DNA of 6,276 bases from Ekhidna sp. GTDB taxonomy: Bacteria > Bacteroidota > Bacteroidia > Cytophagales > Cyclobacteriaceae. The stretch is from contig JABSPG010000247.1 of NCBI GenBank assembly GCA_013214445.1, positions 1 to 6,276 of the forward strand, written 5' to 3'. Shown here piece after piece: positions 1-5,426 of the stretch. A program made the translations under genes and the position numbers. Within the stretch, counting starts at the first letter, position 1, and every line of letters starts with the position of its first letter. Below the pieces are notes generated by a model, which had not been told where the DNA came from, did not search any database, and saw only the letters and a program-made list of their open reading frames with translations.

Positions 1-545
1 TCTTCACCATCAATAATAAAAGTTCCGTTGAATATTTTGTGTCGACAGTGCTCGGAGTTGATCTGAGAAAAGCCAAATACTTCAGAATCTGTTAGCGGCC
101 GCTCGATCTCTTTCGATACATTTTCGAGATAAGCAATTTCTTCTTCACTGAGTGCCAACCCTTCCTCTTGGTTGTAGGAATGGATATCTTCAATATGCTG
201 GATAGGTTCAGGAGCTCGATCAAGTGTGAAGATATCTTGATTCAAGCCGTCGTATACTTGTTGCAGCATGGGATCAAATGCTGCCGTCGAGTCTTCCAAG
301 AGGTAGGTTTCAATCCGAGAGATCTTTTCTATGCCAGCATTATGAGCAATATCCGTGGCATTGGTACTCCAAGGGGAAATCATCTCTTTTCGCTGGCCAA
401 TAAATGTGCCTTTAATCTCCTTGCTGTCAATCGGATTGGCGCCTGAGAAAAGCCATTTAAGCTTGGTTAACTCAACCTCAGAAAGTGGAGAAGGAACACC
501 AACAGCAATAACTGAATCTTGGGTTTTTTGAAAGAATTGAATCAT
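1..545 (-). CDS. purL: Phosphoribosylformylglycinamidine (FGAM) synthase, large form, N-terminal part (cut by window edge)
   Basis: Frame open on the minus strand from an ATG at 545-543 to the window edge, giving 181 codons of an enzyme normally about 1200-1300 residues long. PurL converts FGAR, glutamine and ATP to FGAM in the cytoplasm, the fourth step of de novo purine synthesis. Seen in the translation: the start MIQFFQ, then ISPWSTNATDIAHNAG at residues 56-71, a conserved block of the N-terminal domain (E. coli has a near copy, ISPWSSKATDIAHN), and FGFSQINSEHCRHKIFNGT at 157-175, the signature leading into the synthetase domain. The N-terminal domain shows this is the single-chain large PurL, not the small PurL that works with PurS and PurQ. 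The synthetase core and glutaminase domain lie outside the window. An upstream ATG at 559-557 is out of frame and soon hits a stop, so 545 is the start. It lies 54 bp downstream of the thioredoxin gene on the same strand and may have its own promoter. Confidence 0.97.
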   Translation of the reverse strand, partial: MIQFFQKTQDSVIAVGVPSPLSEVELTKLKWLFSGANPIDSKEIKGTFIGQRKEMISPWSTNATDIAHNAGIEKISRIETYLLEDSTAAFDPMLQQVYDGLNQDIFTLDRAPEPIQHIEDIHSYNQEEGLALSEEEIAYLENVSKEIERPLTDSEVFGFSQINSEHCRHKIFNGTFIIDGE

Positions 546-569
546 GAATGGAAGCTCATTTTGAAGTGC

Positions 570-588
570 GCAAAAGTAACGCTTTTGC
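570..588 (-). terminator. Hairpin between the thioredoxin gene and purL, possible weak terminator
   Basis: Plus-strand arms GCAAAAG (570-576) and CTTTTGC (582-588) are perfect 7-bp complements around a 5-base loop. It begins 11 bases past the thioredoxin stop codon in the direction of transcription. No U-run follows it on the transcript strand, so it is not a classic intrinsic terminator. It could slow or partly end transcription from the hydrolase-thioredoxin pair, or stabilise a 3' end. Confidence 0.3.
571..578 (-). promoter_or_regulatory. Candidate -7 promoter box for purL
   Basis: On the minus strand positions 578-571 read TACTTTTG, a full match to the Bacteroidota -7 consensus TAnnTTTG. 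Transcription would start near 564, leaving a leader of roughly 18 bases before the purL ATG at 545, a usual length for the phylum. No TTG lies at the expected -33 distance; the nearest is 27 bases upstream of the box, which is too far. The box sits inside one arm of a hairpin, so the match could be a by-product of that structure. Confidence 0.4.
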
Positions 589-600
589 TACGCTTTAGCT
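579..600. repeat. Imperfect tandem 11-bp duplication
   Basis: ACGCTTTTGCT (579-589) is followed directly by ACGCTTTAGCT (590-600), identical at 10 of 11 positions. The right copy touches the first base of the thioredoxin stop codon, and the left copy supplies one arm of the neighbouring hairpin. It looks like a small local duplication in the spacer; no function is evident. Confidence 0.6.
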
Positions 601-1133
601 TACTCCAATTTCAACAATTTCTTGATTGATTTCCGTAGTGCTCCTACCGTCATTACTGAGTATCCAATCACCACTTTTTCGATTGTTCCTGACCTATCTA
701 CTACAAAATGTGTGGGGTAAGATCTAACATTCAGTTCCTGGCAAAAGTCCTTCACATCGCTGACAATGTTGTACTCAAAATTTCTCTTTTTGAGGAATCT
801 ATCTGTCTCAACCTTTTCATCAAATGTTGGTGCTAGAAAGACAACCTCATCCTTGTATTCTTCTACTAACTCATTGAGCTCTGGGATTTCTTGGATGCAA
901 GGACCGCACCTCGAAAACCAAAAGTTGAATAGAACGATTTTCCCCTTTAGTTCGTCACTTGAGTATTGAATTCCATTGATGTCAGTCAGATTATAGTTTG
1001 GAAAGGGTTCTCCTTTCATTCGTTTGACCTCTTTTTTTGCTTCAGCGACCTGTTTTATCTGTTCTTTGGTAGGCTGAGAACAGGCAAGTATCGGAATTGA
1101 AAACGTAAGAATAAGGAGTATTAGGTGTTTCAT
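600..1133 (-). CDS. TlpA/ResA-like thioredoxin-fold lipoprotein
   Basis: The 177-residue protein starts with a short lipoprotein signal peptide (charged start, hydrophobic residues 4-17, lipobox ILAC with Cys18), so it is expected to be lipid-anchored outside the inner membrane. Residues 41-177 form a TlpA/AhpC-TSA type thioredoxin fold: GEPFPNYNLTDING at 41-54, the redox motif WFSRCGPC with Cys76 and Cys79, and the cis-proline in SYPTHFVVD (Pro140). Such proteins reduce or exchange disulfides in periplasmic proteins, for example during cytochrome c maturation; the actual partner cannot be told here. Cys131 is a third cysteine in the mature fold. The ATG at 1133-1131 overlaps the hydrolase stop as ATGA, indicating translational coupling. 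It is not part of a visible cytochrome or Dsb cluster. Fold and lipidation are well supported; the physiological role is open. Confidence 0.9.
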   Translation of the reverse strand: MKHLILLILTFSIPILACSQPTKEQIKQVAEAKKEVKRMKGEPFPNYNLTDINGIQYSSDELKGKIVLFNFWFSRCGPCIQEIPELNELVEEYKDEVVFLAPTFDEKVETDRFLKKRNFEYNIVSDVKDFCQELNVRSYPTHFVVDRSGTIEKVVIGYSVMTVGALRKSIKKLLKLE

Positions 1134-1924
1134 TGGTCTTTGATTGTAATCAGTTTAGCTACTTCTACTTTGATCAATTGATGGTGTTTGAGAGGTAAGA
1201 TATTTACTTCGAATTTCCCCATTTGTTTGATCGAAGGTAGTATATCTTTAGGATGAATGATACGGTCTTTGCTTCCCAAGATAATTTGCTTTTTAAAGTT
1301 GCTTTGTCTGAATGCAGTATAAATGTCTGTTTTTAGGTACCCCAAGCTCTTAAAGTCATTCCACGAACGGTACACTTTTACCCTTTTCTCTAAGTCACCA
1401 AGCTCTTTCCTTACGAAATCTCCTAAATATGGGTTTATCAATTTGACATGCTCATTTATGTTCACTAGTTGATCAAGCCTTTTTGGATGATGCATAACAT
1501 ACCTGAAGATTCTTCTGATTCCAGGGTATGTCGCTAGCTTATACCAAATGGAGAGAAAAATGGCATCTGGAGCGATCAAGGTAATTTTCTCTAGTCTTTC
1601 TCTAAAAATGATTGCTGATGCAATTGCAAAACGTCCCCCTAGGCTGAATCCGATAATTGAAAAATGCAGAATCATTTCTTTCTCTAGAAATGTGTCCAGG
1701 GTTTGCTTCCAATCTTCTTTACTTAATGCTCCATGAGTTCTATTACTCTTTCCATGATAAAATAGGTCGAAGGAATAAACGGTATATCGAGGTGTAAGGA
1801 CAGGTATCCAATCCTGAAAAATCCGATGGTCTTGACCAAAACCATGAAAAAGAAGCAGTTTCTTTTCGCCACCAGGATACTTTTCGTAATAGAGGTGTCC
1901 ATTTTTTGTTTCAATGAACGTCAT
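1130..1924 (-). CDS. Alpha/beta hydrolase fold protein
   Basis: A cytoplasmic 264-residue alpha/beta hydrolase with no signal peptide. Visible landmarks in order: the oxyanion strand LLLFHGFGQDHRIF at 23-36 (HGFG 27-30), FDLFYHGKS at 52-60 (the usual D-x-x-G-H-G-x-S region, here altered), the nucleophile elbow GFSLGG at 92-97 with Ser94, the acid-bearing strand IILGSKDRIIHP at 214-225 with Asp220, and a late His247 or His248 in LKHHQL as the third triad member. The complete triad suggests an active esterase or C-C hydrolase, but the cap region (about 120-200) is basic and gives no substrate clue. It is the first gene of the leftward unit, and its TGA stop overlaps the start of the thioredoxin lipoprotein gene. 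It faces the efflux operon across a 160-bp divergent region, so a shared regulator is possible. The ATG at 1924-1922 is used because it starts just before the first strand of the fold. Confidence 0.9.
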   Translation of the reverse strand: MTFIETKNGHLYYEKYPGGEKKLLLFHGFGQDHRIFQDWIPVLTPRYTVYSFDLFYHGKSNRTHGALSKEDWKQTLDTFLEKEMILHFSIIGFSLGGRFAIASAIIFRERLEKITLIAPDAIFLSIWYKLATYPGIRRIFRYVMHHPKRLDQLVNINEHVKLINPYLGDFVRKELGDLEKRVKVYRSWNDFKSLGYLKTDIYTAFRQSNFKKQIILGSKDRIIHPKDILPSIKQMGKFEVNILPLKHHQLIKVEVAKLITIKDQ

Positions 1925-1951
1925 AGACTTGCGAGTAAGTAGTATGCAGAA

Positions 1952-1967
1952 TGAGACAATTGTTTCA
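1952..1967. promoter_or_regulatory. Near-palindrome upstream of the hydrolase gene, possible operator
   Basis: The 16 bases TGAGACAATTGTTTCA pair with their own reverse complement at 7 of 8 positions around a perfect ACAATTGT core. It lies 27 bp upstream of the hydrolase ATG, where a repressor would block transcription, and next to a run of eight T (1969-1976; A on the hydrolase strand). The GAAAC/GTTTC core is shared with the larger inverted repeat at 2024-2053. Short AT-rich palindromes arise by chance, so this is a lead only. Confidence 0.3.
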
Positions 1968-2023
1968 ATTTTTTTTCTGGGAATTACAGAACAAAATAAA
2001 ACTATCTGCGTTCTTTTGCACTG

Positions 2024-2053
2024 AGGAAACTTTTGAGATACTTAAAGTTTCCT
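2024..2053. promoter_or_regulatory. 30-bp inverted repeat, probable operator of the TetR regulator
   Basis: Arms AGGAAACTTT (2024-2033) and AAAGTTTCCT (2044-2053) are perfect 10-bp reverse complements separated by 10 bases (TGAGATACTT). Pairing stops on both sides of each arm. The dyad ends 31 bp before the TTG start of the TetR gene and overlaps the candidate -33 and -7 boxes. Total length is in the range seen for TetR-family operators that bind one or two dimers. Position next to a self-transcribed TetR gene with an efflux operon behind it is the classic arrangement for autorepression; binding itself is inferred. Confidence 0.6.
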
Positions 2054-2060
2054 ACGTTTT
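2033..2060 (+). promoter_or_regulatory. Candidate promoter of the TetR-efflux operon
   Basis: TTG at 2033-2035, a 17-base spacer and TACGTTTT at 2053-2060 resemble the Bacteroidota -33 TTG and -7 TAnnTTTG pair; only the last base of the -7 box differs. Transcription would begin around 2066, leaving about 20 bases before the TTG start codon. The promoter overlaps the inverted repeat, so a protein bound there would block it. An alternative box, TTCTTTTG at 2011-2018, also matches at 7 of 8 positions but has no TTG placed upstream. Confidence 0.45.
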
Positions 2061-2084
2061 CATATCCTTGAGAAATAGATAGAA

Positions 2085-2723
2085 TTGCTTTTGGAAGCTA
2101 AAGAGAAAATATTAGACAGTGCGGAAGAACTTTTTATTCAGTTTGGAATAAGGAGTGTGACGATGGATGATGTTGCTCGAGAGGCCTCTATGTCAAAAAA
2201 GACACTATATCAACACTTCGATAACAAGGATGGACTTGTGTATGAGGTGGCTCTAAATCACTTTGAGAAAGAGACCAAGGAGTTAGAAGAAATATACGGG
2301 AATTCCAATGATGCAATACATGAAATTCTACTTGTTTCGCAGTGTTTAAGAAAGCATGTTTTTCGAATGAATCCTTCCTTACTTTACGACATGCAGAAGT
2401 ATCATGGCAAGGCCTGGGATGAATATCAGAAGTATAAACACTCCGTTATTAGAGGGCACATTGAACAGAACATCGAAAGAGGGAAAGAAGAGGGGTATTT
2501 TAGGAGGGAGTTAGATGCTAAGGTTCTGTCAATCTTGAGGGTAGAGGGGGTTCAGTTGGTTTTGAATACCAAAATTTTCCCTAGAGAGGAATTCCACTTT
2601 CCCAATGTGCAATTACAAATTTTGGATCACTTTGTCCATGGATTACTTACAGACCTAGGGAAAGATAAGTACGAGAAATACACGGAAGATGAAGATTTAC
2701 TCATTACCACTTACAATAACTAA
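2085..2723 (+). CDS. TetR/AcrR-family transcriptional regulator
   Basis: A 212-residue protein, normal size for the family. The N-terminal DNA-binding domain is clear: AKEKILDSAEELFIQFGIRSVTMDDVAREASMSKKTLYQHFDNKDGL across residues 5-51 follows the TetR pattern, with the helix-turn-helix at about 26-45 and the hallmark LYQHFDNKD. The C-terminal ligand and dimer domain (about 55-205) is diverse and gives no ligand. The start is TTG at 2085: an in-frame TAG lies at 2076-2078, no ATG or GTG lies between, and the first internal ATG (Met27) is inside the helix-turn-helix. A second TTG at 2091 is an equally possible start. It is the first gene before a TolC-adaptor-RND set, 42 bp ahead and in the same direction, so it probably represses its own efflux operon and is released by a pump substrate. 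No Shine-Dalgarno is seen; the leader is A-rich. Confidence 0.93.
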   Translation: MLLEAKEKILDSAEELFIQFGIRSVTMDDVAREASMSKKTLYQHFDNKDGLVYEVALNHFEKETKELEEIYGNSNDAIHEILLVSQCLRKHVFRMNPSLLYDMQKYHGKAWDEYQKYKHSVIRGHIEQNIERGKEEGYFRRELDAKVLSILRVEGVQLVLNTKIFPREEFHFPNVQLQILDHFVHGLLTDLGKDKYEKYTEDEDLLITTYNN

Positions 2724-2765
2724 TTGAATTAAAATATCTAATCCAATCACAACCAAAAATTACAG

Positions 2766-4187
2766 ATGACTTTTTCAAAACTTAAACTACCCTCGATGCT
2801 GGCACTACTGGTGCTAAGTAGTTTTGGGTATGGTCAGACCGCAAGGTTTGGTGTTGAGGAGTGCATGGCCTATGCGATCGAAAATGAGGCTAACTCTATC
2901 AATGCAACGCTTGATGAAGAAATAGCAGCCTTAAGTGTGAAGGAAACGATAGGTATCGGACTACCTCAGATCAGTGGTTCTGTCAATGTTCAGCACAATC
3001 CCGATCTACCAAGGTTCTTTTCTCAATACGACCCTAATTCAGGTTTTGGTATTACTCAAGAGCAAGCACAGTCTCTTGGAATACAGCAAGGGGATGTTTT
3101 TGGGGCTCAGAACTTCTTTCAGTTACAGTCTAATGGAGATATGAATCTTTCTGTAAATCAGCTGATATTCAATGGATCGTACATTGTTGGCCTGCAGGCA
3201 GCTAAGACGTATAAAAAATTAGCAGCGAAACAGAAAGACTACACCCAGAGCGAAATAAAGGCGGCTGTAGCAAAAGCATACTTCAATGTCTTAATCAATG
3301 ATGAAAGACTGAAATTGTATGAGTCAAATATTGATCGGTTGCAGAAGCTTTATGAAGAAACGGAAGCACTTAATGAGAATGGCTTTGTTGAGAAAATCGA
3401 GGTAGACCGATTAAAAGTTACCCTCAACAATGCAAATACTCAGCGCAATAACTATGAAAACCTTGCTGATCTCTCAATGAAGTTGTTGAAGTTTCAAATG
3501 AATTACCCCTTGGACAAGCCTTTGGAATTGGAGGGATCCATTTCGGATTTTGTAGACGGTGAAGTTCAAAACATTCCCCAGGAGTATGACCTTGCGAATC
3601 GAAGTGATTATCAGACAATGATTACCAACAAGGAATTCCAGGAACTCAATCTAAAGAATATGTATGCTGGAGGCCTCCCAGTAATTCAGGCATTTGGCAC
3701 ATTTGGTGCCAATACTCAGTCTACTTCTTTTGGTGGATTATTTAAACAAGAAAGCAGTTTCAGTGGAAATTCACAAGTCGGCCCAGATCGATGGTTCTCT
3801 TACTCTGCAATCGGTCTACGACTAAACTGGTCATTGTTTACAGGTCTGCAGCGAAACTACCAAATACAACAGCAGAAAGTAGAAATTAAGAAGTTGGAGA
3901 ATAGTCTGTCACAGTTCGAAACACAGGTTAGGATAGAGGTAGAACAGCAGGGAATTCTTCTGAAGAATGCCAATGAAAACCTTGCAATCCAAAAGGAAAA
4001 CATGGAGTTGGCTCAGAATATTTTCAATATATCCGAAATAAAGTACAAAGAAGGCGTGGGATCTAGTTTGGAGATAGTGAATGCCGATAATGAGCTAAAG
4101 CAGGCTCAGACTAACTTCTTTAATGCCTTATTCGATGCAGTGATTGCAAAGATTGATTTGACTCGTGCAATTGGTGCAAGAGACTAA
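2766..4187 (+). CDS. TolC-family outer-membrane efflux channel
   Basis: A 473-residue outer-membrane channel subunit; three copies would form the exit duct of the pump. A cleavable signal peptide covers residues 1 to about 24 (KLKLPSMLALLVLSSFGYGQ), with no cysteine after it, so unlike many TolC homologues it is not a lipoprotein. Two OEP repeats follow: the first from about 30 to 250, with the strand-to-helix passage NQLIFNGSYIVGLQAAK at 131-147, and the second from about 275 to 470, with LNWSLFTGLQRNYQIQQQKVE at 353-373 and the typical tail GSSLEIVNADNELKQAQTNF at 432-451. Long helical stretches at about 140-250 and 360-470 form the periplasmic barrel. Gly/Ser/Asn-rich segments at about 78-125 and 314-345 fall where the surface loops are expected and are rather long. 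It sits between the TetR gene and the adaptor gene in one operon. The start ATG directly precedes the signal peptide, behind an A-rich leader without Shine-Dalgarno. Confidence 0.95.
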   Translation: MTFSKLKLPSMLALLVLSSFGYGQTARFGVEECMAYAIENEANSINATLDEEIAALSVKETIGIGLPQISGSVNVQHNPDLPRFFSQYDPNSGFGITQEQAQSLGIQQGDVFGAQNFFQLQSNGDMNLSVNQLIFNGSYIVGLQAAKTYKKLAAKQKDYTQSEIKAAVAKAYFNVLINDERLKLYESNIDRLQKLYEETEALNENGFVEKIEVDRLKVTLNNANTQRNNYENLADLSMKLLKFQMNYPLDKPLELEGSISDFVDGEVQNIPQEYDLANRSDYQTMITNKEFQELNLKNMYAGGLPVIQAFGTFGANTQSTSFGGLFKQESSFSGNSQVGPDRWFSYSAIGLRLNWSLFTGLQRNYQIQQQKVEIKKLENSLSQFETQVRIEVEQQGILLKNANENLAIQKENMELAQNIFNISEIKYKEGVGSSLEIVNADNELKQAQTNFFNALFDAVIAKIDLTRAIGARD

Positions 4188-4247
4188 TTATCAACCGAAT
4201 ACACTTACCTGAAAAAAGATTAAAAACTACAGAAAACCAATAAGATC

Positions 4248-5423
4248 ATGCAAAAGATCAATCAAATACTAACCTTATTCTTAGCCATAGCAATTGCAGC
4301 TTGCGGAGGAGCAGATTCTTCTGTTAGTAGCATTGTTGCTGGCGGTGACCTTGAGACAATCAGAGCCAAGAAGAAAGAGCTTGCAGGTCAGTTAAAACAA
4401 GTGGAGCAGGATATTTCGATCCTGGATTCTGCAATTGCAGCCAACACGGTTAATTCTAATTTGCCATTGGTCACTACGATTCAGACCAATTTAGAGGAGT
4501 TTTACCATTTTGTAGAGCTGCAGGGAGATGTAACCACAAAACAAAACCTATTGATCTACCCTGAAGTGCCAGGAACCCTGCTAAAAGTTTTTGTCGAGGA
4601 AGGACAGAGAGTGAACAAAGGTGCTTTGTTGGGAAAGATTGACGATGGGGGGCTAGGTAGCCAGCTAATCCAAATGAAGACTCAGTTGGAATTGGCTAAA
4701 ACAACATTTGAACGTCAAGAACGCCTTTGGAATCAGAAGATAGGCAGTGAAATACAATATCTACAAAGCAAAACCAACTATGAATCTCAGCGCAATGCAG
4801 TAGCTCAGATGGAAAGTCAGTTAGAGAAGTTTAACGTTAGAGCTCCATTTTCTGGTGTAATTGATGACGTAATTAAGGATCAGGGATCTGTAGTTAGCCC
4901 TGGTCCTGGCTCAGAGATTTTCAGGATTGTCAATTTATCCAATATGTACATTGAAGTGTTGGTGCCAGAGTCATACATTACCAGTGTGATCCCGGGTAAA
5001 GATGTTAAGGTGTTCTTTCCAGTATTGAATAAGTCTATTGATGGAAAAGTAAAAGAGACGGGGAATCATATCAATCCAAACAACAGGTCATTTACTGTTC
5101 GTATTCCTGTTTCAAATCAGGGTGGGATGATTAAACCAAATCTAATGGCCAAAGTCGAGATCAACGATTATTACAGTGAAGAGGCCGTACTGATCCCTCA
5201 GAGCATTATAAACGAAAACGCAGAGGGTGATCAATATGTCTATGTTGTAAAAGATGTGAAAGGTGATAAGACTGCCACTGCTAGTAGGGCAATCATTACG
5301 ACTGGGCAAACGCAAGGCGATCGTGTTGAAGTGCTTTCGGGTATTGGTCCAGGGACTAACCTAATTGTGGAGGGTGCTAGAAGCGTCAAGGACGGCCAAG
5401 AAGTTAAGATTTTAAAGAACTAG
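4248..5423 (+). CDS. RND efflux periplasmic adaptor (membrane fusion protein), lipoprotein
   Basis: A 391-residue adaptor linking the RND pump to the TolC-type channel. The lipoprotein signal has lipobox AIAAC with Cys19, so the mature protein is lipid-anchored, as for AcrA. After it, residues 34-62 form a predicted coiled coil that precedes the core. The core follows the HlyD/AcrA order: first lipoyl half with VEEGQRVNKGALLGKID at 116-132, an alpha hairpin at about 138-194, second lipoyl half with VRAPFSGVIDDV at 197-208, a beta barrel at about 232-305, and a membrane-proximal domain from about 312 to the end, with the family's closing pattern VEGARSVKDGQEVKI at 374-388. It starts 60 bp after the channel gene and ends 3 bp before the pump gene, so the last two are closely coupled. 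The substrate cannot be read from the adaptor. Confidence 0.95.
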   Translation: MQKINQILTLFLAIAIAACGGADSSVSSIVAGGDLETIRAKKKELAGQLKQVEQDISILDSAIAANTVNSNLPLVTTIQTNLEEFYHFVELQGDVTTKQNLLIYPEVPGTLLKVFVEEGQRVNKGALLGKIDDGGLGSQLIQMKTQLELAKTTFERQERLWNQKIGSEIQYLQSKTNYESQRNAVAQMESQLEKFNVRAPFSGVIDDVIKDQGSVVSPGPGSEIFRIVNLSNMYIEVLVPESYITSVIPGKDVKVFFPVLNKSIDGKVKETGNHINPNNRSFTVRIPVSNQGGMIKPNLMAKVEINDYYSEEAVLIPQSIINENAEGDQYVYVVKDVKGDKTATASRAIITTGQTQGDRVEVLSGIGPGTNLIVEGARSVKDGQEVKILKN

Positions 5424-5426
5424 ACT

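Noticed and set aside
168..446. A 92-residue plus-strand reading frame
   Set aside because: It lies wholly opposite the purL coding frame, whose translation matches PurL motifs throughout; the plus-strand product has no recognisable pattern.
766..969. A 67-residue plus-strand reading frame
   Set aside because: Antisense to the thioredoxin-fold gene across its CxxC region; serine-rich low-quality translation.
1548..1914. Short reading frames on the plus strand (1548-1736) and in another minus frame (1723-1914)
   Set aside because: Both overlap the well-supported alpha/beta hydrolase and show no domain features.
1937..1968. Possible hydrolase promoter on the minus strand: TTG at 1968-1966 and TACTACTT at 1944-1937
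   Set aside because: The -7 box matches TAnnTTTG poorly and the spacer is 21 bases; too weak to list as a promoter, although the A-run upstream is suggestive.
2024..2053. The inverted repeat read as a transcription terminator
   Set aside because: It lies between divergent genes, so no transcript is expected to end there, and its 10-base loop and AT-rich stem fit an operator better.
3424..3618. A 64-residue minus-strand reading frame
   Set aside because: Antisense shadow inside the TolC-family gene.
4188..4247. Gap between the channel and adaptor genes as a separate promoter region
   Set aside because: No TAnnTTTG box or hairpin is visible in these 60 bases; an A-rich leader within one operon explains it.
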